Positions 30,205 through 38,778 of a DNA stretch of 64,000 nucleotides are shown piece by piece. The stretch is from the NCBI RefSeq assembly GCF_003605755.1, contig NZ_RAHJ01000017.1, forward strand, positions 1-64,000, read 5' to 3'. Within the stretch, counting starts at the first letter, position 1. Every line of letters starts with the position of its first letter. The translations under genes and the position numbers were made by a program. This DNA comes from Tsuneonella suprasediminis. GTDB taxonomy: Bacteria; Pseudomonadota; Alphaproteobacteria; Sphingomonadales; Sphingomonadaceae. The notes under the pieces were generated by a model. The model made no database searches and was not told the DNA's origin. It saw only the letters and a program-made list of their open reading frames with translations.

Positions 30205-31193
30205 TCCGGCGTCTGCCAGGTGATACCGAACCTGAAGGGATCGTGCTTGGCGAGTTTTTGGGCGACTGCCCACTTCGACGTCGCGTGGGAGAGGTCGCAC
30301 AGCTCAATCGACGTCGCGCCGCGCAGGAAGGCATGTCGTCCCGCGACCTGCAGCAGCTTGACGACACGACCAAGGAAGCCGCGGGAGACCGCCATAAGGC
30401 ACTCCACGGTCCTCTCGTCGACGAGCGACATGGATGTAGCAAATAAGTCCTTCTCCACGAGCGCCTCATTGTAACGCGCTAAAAAGTTGAAGAGTCTTCT
30501 TGCCGATGCGGCATCGGACACGTCCAGCGGCTGGATGTCACAGGGTTCGATCAGACGATTGCTCAGCTGCTCGTTGGACTGCAAAAGGGCTTTTGCGTCC
30601 TCGTTTCCGAAAAGACCCACACCCACTTGGGCATCGGAGATGAACCGCTTGATTACGTCGGTGGGTGCCGATGAGCCTTTCGAGCGATATCCAGCATGCT
30701 GAACCTCGTCGATGATGAGCAGCCTTGTGCCGTGCCGCTCGAAAGCTTCGTAGGCGCTGCGCCGCAGGCCGTCCTCGTCCTTAGAGGCTGCGAACCCGTC
30801 GCCATAGAAATTCAGGATGGTCGACCAGAAGCGCCGCGATGTGCAGGCCTGTTCCAGCTCGATCCTCACTACGGGAAGCGTGTCATCCGGGTAGATGCCA
30901 CGCCGCGCAACGATACGTCCAAACTCGTCGCCAGAGGCGCTTTTTCCGGCGTAGCTGGGTGCGCTGTTGCTCGACCCGGTCTGGTAGACGCCCTTCACTC
31001 CGAGGCTAAGGACCATGTCCAAGGCCTTGAAGACCGGGGTGTGGTTGGGGTTCTGGATGTAAATTGAGCGCGCGACTTCATCACGCACTCGCATGTTTGC
31101 GAGGTTCTCCGCCGAGACCACCGGACCGGGTAGCCCGGTCCGGGGCTCCAATTCTTCAGGACCAAAGGTCAGGTTTTTCGACTTTGTCGCCAT
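30201..31193 (-). CDS. tnsC: TnsC/TniB-family AAA+ transposition regulator
   Basis: 330 residues. It is expected to be the ATP-dependent link between TniQ and the transposase. The P-loop region reads TGSSNSAPSYAGKSAS (AGKS at 82-85), with Ala in place of the usual last Gly before GK and a longer loop. Walker B is LLIIDEVQHAG (Asp162-Glu163). The sensor region includes GNEDAKALLQSNEQLSNR. The ATG overlaps the tnsB stop (TGATG), and the stop overlaps the tniQ start, so the three genes are translationally coupled. Confidence 0.9.
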   Translation of the reverse strand: MATKSKNLTFGPEELEPRTGLPGPVVSAENLANMRVRDEVARSIYIQNPNHTPVFKALDMVLSLGVKGVYQTGSSNSAPSYAGKSASGDEFGRIVARRGIYPDDTLPVVRIELEQACTSRRFWSTILNFYGDGFAASKDEDGLRRSAYEAFERHGTRLLIIDEVQHAGYRSKGSSAPTDVIKRFISDAQVGVGLFGNEDAKALLQSNEQLSNRLIEPCDIQPLDVSDAASARRLFNFLARYNEALVEKDLFATSMSLVDERTVECLMAVSRGFLGRVVKLLQVAGRHAFLRGATSIELCDLSHATSKWAVAQKLAKHDPFRFGITWQTPE

Positions 31194-33403
31194 CACCTAT
31201 ACTCCTCTTCATCGTCGTCATCGTCGGGTGCCGAGGACTGGATGATCGAATGGCGGGGATCGGCAATCGGCGTGTCCTGGTCCTGCGTGTCCTCCTTTTC
31301 GGTCTCGTCACTTTCGGCGGGTTCGTTTCCCGGCCGGCTCATGGCGCGGTGCGCGTCCTCGCGCTCGTTCGCAGGCACGTCTTGCTCGATAATCGGCCCC
31401 ATTCCGTCGTGACGCGGCTCGGCCTCGGCGAACTCCACATCGGGAAGGGCGTCGAGCTTAGGCCCAGGCCCCGCCAGTCGAGCGGCGGCACGGCGTTCGC
31501 GGGCATCCATTCCCGGGAAGGCTTCGCGGATCGCAAGATTGAGGGCGTGCCGGGCCGCAAGACGGTCCGCCTCGCTGACGAAGTTGAGGGATTCGCGCTT
31601 CGACCATGCCCGGACCTGCCGGTGTTGCCAGAGCGAGAGCCCAGCCGCGTATTCGGACTGGGTGTTCTCGACCCTGATCCAGTCGTCCCCGACGAATATG
31701 TGCGCGTAGAGGAGGTTGTCCGGATCGTATTTGACTTTAGTGGTCACAGCGGCGGTTGCTTCGAGACGGGTCTTATGCGGTTCCGCGGCAGCCAGCCTGT
31801 TGATCGCTTCCTCGATGCCGGCCCCCTTCCATGTCATGTCGAACATCCTCAGGCCGCCACCCGCCGTGATCCGCTTGCGATGCACGGTGACGCCGGTGAC
31901 GACGTCGATGAGCCGTTCGTCGAGGATCATGTCGCGGCCGTGAACGGCTGCGCTTGCAGCCCATTTCTGCAAAGGCACGGCGTCTATCCCGCTGTGATGC
32001 GTGATGTGGTAGAGTCGCAGGAATTGCGAAATCAGCTCCCGCAGTTCGGACAGCGTGATGCAGGCCTCGCTCGACGGGTCGATGCCAAATTTACGCATGA
32101 TGCTGGGATCCAGCGTCGCGCCCGGCAACTTGTCGATGAGGAAGGTGTTGAAGGAACGGAAGAAGCGCTCCACGATGGCCTTATGCCTCGGCGATCTTAC
32201 AGGTGCCAGTTCGTGGACAATGCCGAGGTCCAACATCATCTCGGAGAAGGCCGGCACCACGTAATTGAAGCCGTTGTCCGTCACGATCTTGGCGAATTTC
32301 CCGTTGATCGTGGCGAGAGCGGGATGCCGCTCAAGCCAATCCTTCCGTAGGCCTATCTTCGGTCGGTTGCCCTCGCGTAGGCAGCTCATTGCCGTCCTTA
32401 CGCACTCGGCAGCCTTGGCGACGGTCGGGGGCTGGAAGCTCACCGTCATTGCGAGGACGCAGCGCGAGTAGACGTCAATAAGGACGGTCAGGTAGGGGCG
32501 CCCCGCCACGAAGCCGCGATCCATGTCCAAGACGGTTACGAGATCGACGACCGTGTCGTCCATCAGGCCGATCTGGAGAATGCGATATGCGCTTATCCCC
32601 TTGCCGGATCCGTCGAACTTTCTGCGTGCTGCTGCCTCGCCGTATTTTTGGGCGTAGGTTTCCCGACAGAGAAGTTCGTTAACCCGCCGACGGATCGTCT
32701 CTTTGCCAGGCACATTGAGCGTCGGCTCGCCTGCAGCGATGCGCCGCAAGTTCTCGTCGCCGATCTCCGTGCTCACCTCGGCGTGGACGTCGACGATCTT
32801 CCAGCCTCTGTTGCGCCAGAACCGGTTGCGGGCGACATCGATGATCTCCTCGACCGCCGGGTCAAGCCGGTTAACCCGGGGGACGCGGCCACTCATGCTC
32901 ATCATGTCTGCAAGAGTAACGGTCGCGCTATGGCAGCGTCCGAACCAGCCTCTTACCGTGGCGATCTGAGGCGGGTTGCCGAACTTGGCTCGCAAGTCCT
33001 CGGTCCAGATTTTCCTGATTTCGGCCCCGAGTTTCGGATCATTCCCCTCGATACACTTCTCGATAAGGGGCAGCATGACGGCGAGTCTCGCCTCCGCGTA
33101 AGGGTCGCGCTGCAGGATTTCTTCGCGGTCATGCACTCGCGCCAGAATACGCTCGTGGGGGATCACGCCTCTATCGTCGGCGTGGAGCCGCAGGCTGCTG
33201 TCTGCAAGGCCGCTCTCGAGCCAGCGGGTATCAGGGAGCCGCAGCTCACCGGTGTCGGGATCCTCGTAGCGGTGGACCCTGCCGCTCGGCAGTTCGAGGA
33301 CGTTCAGGAGCCCATCACCGAGTTCGCGTTCGAGGTGGAGTTTCAGCCCTTCGTGATTAATGAAGGTCGAACCGATGGCTCCGTTGATCGTGTTTTTATT
33401 CAT
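31193..33403 (-). CDS. tnsB: TnsB/TniA-family DDE transposase
   Basis: 736 residues. An N-terminal DNA-binding region precedes an RNase H-fold catalytic core: GLMDDTVVDLV (Asp282 likely first catalytic), YLTVLIDVYSRCV, KIVTDNGFNYV (Asp376) and SPRHKAIVERFFRSFN (Glu412), then a MuA-type beta-barrel and an acidic tail (DDDDDEEEYR). It joins the element's 3' ends to target DNA and should bind the repeated 11-bp motifs at both ends. GGAGAA lies 5 bases before the ATG. A 239-bp gap separates it from tnsA; that gap has only a possible 24-codon ORF (33487-33561, minus strand), which I do not call a gene. Confidence 0.95.
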   Translation of the reverse strand: MNKNTINGAIGSTFINHEGLKLHLERELGDGLLNVLELPSGRVHRYEDPDTGELRLPDTRWLESGLADSSLRLHADDRGVIPHERILARVHDREEILQRDPYAEARLAVMLPLIEKCIEGNDPKLGAEIRKIWTEDLRAKFGNPPQIATVRGWFGRCHSATVTLADMMSMSGRVPRVNRLDPAVEEIIDVARNRFWRNRGWKIVDVHAEVSTEIGDENLRRIAAGEPTLNVPGKETIRRRVNELLCRETYAQKYGEAAARRKFDGSGKGISAYRILQIGLMDDTVVDLVTVLDMDRGFVAGRPYLTVLIDVYSRCVLAMTVSFQPPTVAKAAECVRTAMSCLREGNRPKIGLRKDWLERHPALATINGKFAKIVTDNGFNYVVPAFSEMMLDLGIVHELAPVRSPRHKAIVERFFRSFNTFLIDKLPGATLDPSIMRKFGIDPSSEACITLSELRELISQFLRLYHITHHSGIDAVPLQKWAASAAVHGRDMILDERLIDVVTGVTVHRKRITAGGGLRMFDMTWKGAGIEEAINRLAAAEPHKTRLEATAAVTTKVKYDPDNLLYAHIFVGDDWIRVENTQSEYAAGLSLWQHRQVRAWSKRESLNFVSEADRLAARHALNLAIREAFPGMDARERRAAARLAGPGPKLDALPDVEFAEAEPRHDGMGPIIEQDVPANEREDAHRAMSRPGNEPAESDETEKEDTQDQDTPIADPRHSIIQSSAPDDDDDEEEYR

Positions 33404-33642
33404 GATGTTCTCCGTCGTTCCACGCGGGATTGTGCCGCGTCTTTATCGGGGGTTGGGCACGCGCGGACGACGATAGGTCGGCCGCGCTATGGTGGGTCGC
33501 GGCAACGCAAGACCGCCTTGAAGCGGTGCTGCATCTCGAGTTCCTTCGTTTGAACCGGCATGATTTTCGCCTTGCTGTGGGGTGATGGGTGTCGAGTTTG
33601 CTCGGGTTGGTGGGGCACGAGCGGTAGGCAGCGATCTACCGG

Positions 33643-34398
33643 TCATCGGCGGATGCTCGGCATTGCGAGGGGAAGGGGCGGGACGGACCGGCATTCGCTG
33701 CGCGGCCCGAGCGGACTCTCGAGGTCGATTTCCACGACGCGTCGCACCATCAATGCGTAGGCCATCGACCTACCGTTCACCGGGTGCAGGAGCTCGGAGA
33801 GATTCGCGAGAGAGATGGGGCCCCTCCCGACTGCCGAGGTCGCTCTCACCACAAGATGGCCGGGGACGTGGACGAAACGGTAGGCTTGGATCTCGTTGAT
33901 ATTACGCCTGCGGATCTCGTTCCCGGCGCTGCCGAGGACGATCTGCTCATAACGATAGCCGAGTGCATCGGCGGCGAGCTGTCCAAGGAGCGTCTGTCTC
34001 CTGCCGACGTCCTTGCGGAAGTCACTCCAATTCCTTTTCGCGTCCAGGAGCACGCGATCGCCATTGGAAAGGAGGGTAGCGAAGTCGGGAATGTGGACGA
34101 ACCATCTCATGCCCGTCGGCGTTTCAAGAAGAGCTTCGACCCGCAGGGGTTGGGCGACGCCATCGACCACCGTGGTCCTGACTTCCTCATCTTCGATCCG
34201 TTCGATCTCGGCGGCGGCTTCCCCGAAACGGGCACGGCGCATCTTTTTGGACGGGTAGCAGATGGTGCGCACCGACTTCTTGCCGGTAATCTGTCCGCGT
34301 AGTTGATCGCGATCGGGCGCTCTTACGATCACGACCTTGTGCACGACGGTTCCGCCCAGGGTTTCTCCGTCACGCATTACATTGTTCAGCACACGCAC
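33643..34398 (-). CDS. tnsA: TnsA-family endonuclease
   Basis: About 251 residues. The restriction-endonuclease-like TnsA core is visible as RWFVHIPDFATLLSNGDRVLLDAKR, where Asp105 and Lys121 (this start) match the catalytic Asp and Lys, with Glu-rich EAAAEIERIEDEEVR upstream. TnsA cuts the 5' ends so that the element moves by cut-and-paste rather than replicatively. I chose the GTG at 34398, preceded by GGAG at 6 bases; a TTG at 34431 and ATG at 34377 are alternatives. First gene of the leftward operon; its promoter region holds the 17-bp repeat array. Confidence 0.82.
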   Translation of the reverse strand: MRVLNNVMRDGETLGGTVVHKVVIVRAPDRDQLRGQITGKKSVRTICYPSKKMRRARFGEAAAEIERIEDEEVRTTVVDGVAQPLRVEALLETPTGMRWFVHIPDFATLLSNGDRVLLDAKRNWSDFRKDVGRRQTLLGQLAADALGYRYEQIVLGSAGNEIRRRNINEIQAYRFVHVPGHLVVRATSAVGRGPISLANLSELLHPVNGRSMAYALMVRRVVEIDLESPLGPRSECRSVPPLPLAMPSIRR

Positions 34399-34405
34399 GA
34401 TAATC

Positions 34406-34491
34406 TCCAAACAACTTTCGATATGCGTCAATTGCTATTCCGCACAGGATTTGTCAATCGAAAGTTGTTTGGATATCGAAAATAGTTTGGA
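34406..34491. promoter_or_regulatory. 17-bp operator-like repeat array between divergent genes
   Basis: ATCGAAAGTTGTTTGGA at 34457-34473 has an exact inverted copy at 34406-34422 and a direct copy with two mismatches at 34475-34491. The array lies between tnsA and the divergent 364-residue gene and overlaps the upstream part of the tnsA frame. It does not match the terminal TnsB-type motifs, so a different DNA-binding protein is likely. Confidence 0.7.
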
Positions 34492-34521
34492 TATCCCCGC
34501 CGAGTGCGATAGGGTCGGCTC

Positions 34522-35616
34522 ATGAATCAAGCCTCCGGCTCGACGTCGGCCGACAGTCTGTCCCGAATTCCGGCGCTCGAGAAATTCTTCGGAAATCCGA
34601 TACCGGATCGTGAGCGCGCCATGTGGGTGTCGTTGTCTACTGCTCATCGTTCCAAGGCGATCCAGCGCATGACGGCACTCGATCGCTGGTCTGATGGGAA
34701 TGGATCGGTGGATGCGGCGCGGGCGGCCGCTGATGCGGGGGTGGGGCTCACTCGCTTTTATGAGATGGCAAAAGCCTGGCGAAATGACCGTTCATTAGCG
34801 GCCCTAGGAACCTTTGCCGCTGCTCCGAAGTCCCGTGTCGGGAAATACGACGCGACGATACGCAAGCTTGTTGCCGAGGTGGTCGCTGCTGACGCCAACG
34901 CAAGCGTGCGAAAATTGGCAATTGACCTCGCCAGCAGGCTCGGAACATTCGTCGACGGGGCGGGGCCTAGCCACAATACGCTCAGGCGCTACGTCGAAGA
35001 GGAACTTCGCCGCCGAGAGCGTGAGTCTTCTGCAGGCGTTGATCTGCAATTGGACTGCAGCGCCTGTAAGCTGACTCCGAGCGACGAAAGGCTATTCACC
35101 GCCTTCGTGATACTGGACCGTTCTACGCAGGTCGTCCTGGGGGCGGAGCTTGGCGCTCTTGCCGACAGCCGAGCAGGATATCGCGGAGCAGCAATGGATG
35201 CCTTGAGGAGACTGGATGAAAGCCAATTCGTGCGGTTACCGTGGGTCGATAGCTCGGCTCGTGCAGAGATCGTCGTTGGTGAGGACGAAGACGCATGGAC
35301 GGACATGAAGAAGCGGCTGGTCGATGCCGATCTGCACGCAGGTATTGAGCTGTCGACGAAAACCAATCGGTTCGGTCGCTATCTCCGGCCTGCAACTGGC
35401 CTTCGTATCGGAACCGTCGTCTTCTTCCCTATACGCACTGGGGAAGACGGAAGCACAGGCGTCAGAGCGAGATCTTCGTTGATGGAGTTCCAGGCGCGGC
35501 TCAGGGTGGAGGTCGATGAATATAACGCAGAGGTAACGTCGCAGATCCAGTCGCCGAATGACGCGTCCCCTCCGGCAAACTTAAGGCGTTTTCTAGAAAT
35601 GATCGCGGAAGGCTAA
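34522..35616 (+). CDS. Transposon-associated protein resembling a degenerate transposase fold (protein A)
   Basis: 364 residues, not recognised as a named family. Residues about 45-165 look like paired helix-turn-helix domains (AARAAADAGVGLTRFYEMAKAW; AADANASVRKLAIDLASRLG...SHNTLRRYVEEE). Residues about 175-330 look like an RNase H-like beta-alpha core: LQLDCSACKL (Asp178), FVILDRSTQVVLGAEL, then RFGRYLRPATGLRIGTVVFFP. A third acidic catalytic residue is not apparent. The architecture resembles the minus-strand neighbour, with which it converges and overlaps by 3 bases. Divergent from tnsA across the 17-bp repeats. Possible roles are target choice, regulation or immunity for the transposon; none is established. 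Confidence 0.75.
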   Translation: MNQASGSTSADSLSRIPALEKFFGNPIPDRERAMWVSLSTAHRSKAIQRMTALDRWSDGNGSVDAARAAADAGVGLTRFYEMAKAWRNDRSLAALGTFAAAPKSRVGKYDATIRKLVAEVVAADANASVRKLAIDLASRLGTFVDGAGPSHNTLRRYVEEELRRRERESSAGVDLQLDCSACKLTPSDERLFTAFVILDRSTQVVLGAELGALADSRAGYRGAAMDALRRLDESQFVRLPWVDSSARAEIVVGEDEDAWTDMKKRLVDADLHAGIELSTKTNRFGRYLRPATGLRIGTVVFFPIRTGEDGSTGVRARSSLMEFQARLRVEVDEYNAEVTSQIQSPNDASPPANLRRFLEMIAEG

Positions 35617-36587
35617 TCACGTCCAGGAATTATCGCCTTCTTCATGTTTCGTGCGGCGTTATGTGCATCGATCTGCTCAACGATGATATGAAAGGCATCT
35701 TCGCTCGAAAGTGGGGCGTCTTTCTTCGATCGCAGTAATTCGTGAGGCTCTCGCGATCGGCTCCGATGATAAATCAGATCGAGCGAGCCTATTCCCCTGC
35801 CGAGTATGCGAGCTGTTGCGGTTCTCGCCGCCGTCGCTTTCATGGCTTGGAAGTCAACCATCTCAGGCAATTGCAAAGACGCGGCTATCTCAGAGTCGAT
35901 CTTGAACGGTCCGGTCAGGAGCCCGTCTTTGAGCGCTTCCGTTAGCTTGTCGGCATCAAGGTCATGATCACCGAGAGACGCGAAGATTATTTCGCCATTC
36001 GCCTCGCTCACCGCGAGTGTGAGGTCCGGATATACCAAGTGTCGGGCCTTCTGGACTGGCAATTTGACGTGGCATCGCGATATCACTGTCGCGTGATTAT
36101 CAGTCCCCGGAGAAGCGCGTCGCGCCTCCATCAGCATGTTCCATATCGTGCTTCGCGACGGTGTCGCCACTCCGAGCTTGCCACACCGCTCCGCGACGCG
36201 ATCGACGATCTCGATAAGCGAAGCGTTCGCGTCAGCTGCGGCTATCACTTCTTGTGCAGCGGTCTTACTGGCGACGGGCAGGTTGCGCCTACCTTTCGGG
36301 CGGGGCGCACCCTTTGAAGCGCCTGAACCCGAAAGTGCCGATGCCTTCTCTTGCAGCGACCATGCTCTGACCAACGCAAGAAACTGATTGATGCTGAGGT
36401 CGAGTTTCGAAGCGTGCTCCGCTCGGTCGCCTTCATCTGGTTCGGCGATCCGCAGATAGGACCTTACGACAGCGACCCGCCGTCGGATCTCGGTTAATTT
36501 CAGCGGATCAACGCCGGACAGATCAGGGTCGCACGCACTGGGCACGTGCGACTGCGCACCCCGCGACGGGGTGGTGAAATTATTCAT
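35613..36587 (-). CDS. Transposon-associated protein related to protein A (protein B)
   Basis: 324 residues, unnamed family. It shares layout with the convergent gene: helical domain (SINQFLALVRAWSLQEKAS), the common block AAADANASLIEIVDRVAERCG...PSRSTIWNMLMEARR, then a beta-rich segment (HVKLPVQKARHLVYPDLTLAVSEANGEIIFASLG) and RILGRGIGSLDLIYHRS, matching GLRIGTVVFFP in protein A. Where a transposase would have its first two Asp residues it has Ser/Arg and Ser/Glu, so catalysis is unlikely. AGGAG lies 6 bases before the ATG. The last bases overlap the stop of protein A. Confidence 0.75.
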   Translation of the reverse strand: MNNFTTPSRGAQSHVPSACDPDLSGVDPLKLTEIRRRVAVVRSYLRIAEPDEGDRAEHASKLDLSINQFLALVRAWSLQEKASALSGSGASKGAPRPKGRRNLPVASKTAAQEVIAAADANASLIEIVDRVAERCGKLGVATPSRSTIWNMLMEARRASPGTDNHATVISRCHVKLPVQKARHLVYPDLTLAVSEANGEIIFASLGDHDLDADKLTEALKDGLLTGPFKIDSEIAASLQLPEMVDFQAMKATAARTATARILGRGIGSLDLIYHRSRSREPHELLRSKKDAPLSSEDAFHIIVEQIDAHNAARNMKKAIIPGRD

Positions 36588-36766
36588 AATGGTCTCCTTG
36601 AAGTCGAATATTTGAAGACAGCCGCAATCCGTGCCTTCAGCTATTCAGTCGATTGACAATCCTGAGCCTTACGAAGTGTGCGGCGCTCCAAGATCGAAAA
36701 TTGGGTTCTGTGCAGCCGCTTCGGGATCAATGTTGATCGAACCGAAAGACCCAGTAAGAAGTTCGA

Positions 36767-37198
36767 ATGTCAGCGCTTCTTCTTCTCGCGGTCGTGATTG
36801 TGCCTAATGGTGAGACCTTCACTTGCACCCCTGAAGCAGTATGGGACGGAGATGGGCCGGTATGGTGCGAGGAAGGTCCGCGCATTCGTATTGCAGGCAT
36901 TGCCGCCCGTGAGCTCGATGGTTCCTGTTCCGACGGGCACCTCTGTCCCGCCGCTGACGCCATGGTGGCGAGAGACGCATTGGTCGACTTGATCGGCCGA
37001 CCTGTCGGCACCGGGCGCCATGGTCATGTGCTGGTGGCGGGTCCTGCGATGCGATGTGTTTCGACCGGTTCTGCAGGAGGAGACCGGACGGGCGCATGGT
37101 GCATCTCGCCGAGGTCCGGTGACCTATCTTGTGCTATGGTCCGTGGAGGTTGGGCAGCTCGGTGGGACCGTTATTGGGGGAAGCACGAATGTCGCTGA
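36767..37198 (+). CDS. Thermonuclease-like (SNase-fold) protein, probably inactive
   Basis: 143 residues with a short hydrophobic N-terminus (MSALLLLAVVIV) and an SNase-like core: WDGDGPVWCEEGPRIRIAGIAARELDGSC...PAADAMVARDALVDLIG. In the classical nuclease the segment is RLIGIDAPE; here the metal-binding Asp is Ala (GIAARE), while the first Asp (WDGDG) and the Glu remain. Six or more cysteines suggest disulfides and a location outside the cytoplasm. Overlaps the next gene by 10 bases, forming a three-gene rightward cassette. Confidence 0.75.
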   Translation: MSALLLLAVVIVPNGETFTCTPEAVWDGDGPVWCEEGPRIRIAGIAARELDGSCSDGHLCPAADAMVARDALVDLIGRPVGTGRHGHVLVAGPAMRCVSTGSAGGDRTGAWCISPRSGDLSCAMVRGGWAARWDRYWGKHECR

Positions 37199-37563
37199 GG
37201 GAATGGGGTGATCGGCAACGCGAAGGTCGCGGCTGGTTGATCAGGCTTGAGTTCGGACTGGTCGCGACGCTTGTGTTCGGATCATTGGCGCTTGCGGTTG
37301 CCTCCTTCGTCTGGGCGGTTGCTGCTTCGGCCCATCCTGGCGGTCTCGCGGCTGATGGTTGCCATAACGATCGCAAGAACGGAGGACGGCATTGCCACCG
37401 CGCCCCAGCCCCGCAAAGTGAACCGCGTCAGGCGTCGAGGGCTGACGTCTACTACGCCAATTGCACCGCTGCGCGCGCTGCGGGAGCCGCGCCTATTCGA
37501 CGGGGCGATCCAGGCTACGCCCGCCATCTCGATCGAGACGGCGACGGCGTCGGTTGCGAGTAG
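37189..37563 (+). CDS. Membrane-anchored excalibur-domain protein
   Basis: 124 residues. One membrane segment (about 20-48, LEFGLVATLVFGSLALAVASFVWAVAA) is followed by a YHYH-like motif (HPGGLAADGCHNDRKNGGRHCHR) and a C-terminal excalibur motif (ADVYYANCTAARAAGAAPIRRGDPGY...LDRDGDGVGCE), a small calcium-binding fold often joined to extracellular nucleases. The ATG at 37189 has GGGGGA upstream and overlaps the preceding stop. It probably works with the thermonuclease-like neighbour. Confidence 0.8.
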   Translation: MSLREWGDRQREGRGWLIRLEFGLVATLVFGSLALAVASFVWAVAASAHPGGLAADGCHNDRKNGGRHCHRAPAPQSEPRQASRADVYYANCTAARAAGAAPIRRGDPGYARHLDRDGDGVGCE

Positions 37564-37566
37564 GCC

Positions 37567-38709
37567 ATGCCGTTCTACGTCCGCAAGTCGGTGAGCGCTG
37601 GCCCATTTCGCTTCAATTTCTCTAAGGGAGGCGTCGGCCTGTCCGTTGGGGTGCGTGGCTTGCGTCTCGGAACGGGTCCCCGCGGCCATTACGTTCACGC
37701 GGGTCGTGGCGGTCTCTATTACCGTAAGACTCTCAAGGCATCGCGATCGGCACGAAATGGCGAAGGGCGTGCATCCAGCGAACCCCCAGCACAGCAGCAC
37801 AGCCATCCCGAGTCCGTGTCCGGAATCGACATGGTTGCCGTATCCTCCGGCGCTGTCGCCGACATGGAGGACGCGCGGTTCGCCGATGTGCTTGCCGAAA
37901 TGATCGAGAAGCAGCAGTCGGCGCGATTGGCGACCGTGTTGATGTGGTGCGGCATCGCCTTTGCAGCGCTGACCACGATCGGTGGAGGGGTGATCGGCTT
38001 CCTCGTCGGTGCCGCCGTCGCATTCGGAGGCCGGGTCCTGGGGTCATGGCTGGACGAAAGTCGGCGTTCGGTCGTGCTGATGTATGATCTCGAGGACGAC
38101 GCCGCCAAGGCGTATGAAGCCATGACGAACGCCTTCGACAGGGTTGCCGCCTGTCATGGCAAATGGCATGTTGACGCGGGTGGTGCCGTCAACGATCTCG
38201 TGACGTGGAAGCGCAATGCCGGCGCGAGCCACGTTCTGGACAAGCGTTCCACCGTTCTGGGTTACGATCTGCCGACCATCCTGAAGAGCAATGTCACGCC
38301 GCCTTTCATCGCGGTCGGGAAGGAGACCCTGTTTTTCCTTCCGGACTTCCTACTCGTCGTCCACGACGACAATGTCGGAGCAGTCGCCTACGACCAGCTT
38401 TCGATCGTCTGGCAGGACTCCAATTTCATCGAGGAAGGGACGGTCCCTGGCGATACGACCGTTCTCTTCCACACGTGGAAACATCCGAACAAGAGCGGTG
38501 GCCCTGACCGACGGTTCGCGAACAACTACCAGATCCCCGTGTGCCTCTACGAGAGCATCCACCTCACCAGCACCAACGGGCTCAATGAGCTCCTTCAGGT
38601 CTCGTGCAATGGCGTCGCGGCCCCTCTCGCGATGGCCGTGACGGAATTGTCGAGGTGTAACGGTGCCTCCGCGATCGACCGTTCTCTGCCGAGGCTGACG
38701 AGCGGCTGA
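37567..38709 (+). CDS. DUF4236-domain membrane protein
   Basis: 380 residues. The first 55 residues are a clear DUF4236 domain (MPFYVRKSVSAGPFRFNFSKGGVGLSVGVRGLRLGTGPRG...GGLYYRKTL). A hydrophobic hairpin at about 121-155 follows, then a soluble domain (about 165-370) that I do not recognise, with conserved-looking SNVTPPFIAVGKETLFFLPDFLLV and a Tyr/His-rich stretch. Starts 3 bases after the excalibur gene and converges on the CBASS genes. Function unknown. Confidence 0.8.
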   Translation: MPFYVRKSVSAGPFRFNFSKGGVGLSVGVRGLRLGTGPRGHYVHAGRGGLYYRKTLKASRSARNGEGRASSEPPAQQHSHPESVSGIDMVAVSSGAVADMEDARFADVLAEMIEKQQSARLATVLMWCGIAFAALTTIGGGVIGFLVGAAVAFGGRVLGSWLDESRRSVVLMYDLEDDAAKAYEAMTNAFDRVAACHGKWHVDAGGAVNDLVTWKRNAGASHVLDKRSTVLGYDLPTILKSNVTPPFIAVGKETLFFLPDFLLVVHDDNVGAVAYDQLSIVWQDSNFIEEGTVPGDTTVLFHTWKHPNKSGGPDRRFANNYQIPVCLYESIHLTSTNGLNELLQVSCNGVAAPLAMAVTELSRCNGASAIDRSLPRLTSG

Positions 38710-38778
38710 TATCGCCGCCCAGGTGGCAAGGTCTGGTCGGACACTGGACGCGGCCACTGCCAGGCGTGCAGTGCGGGA

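Noticed and set aside
31064-32350. 428-codon plus-strand ORF
   Set aside because: Antisense of the TnsB gene, whose catalytic motifs are clear.
33487-33561. 24-codon ORF between tnsB and tnsA
   Set aside because: Too short and without similarity; ribosome-binding support is weak.
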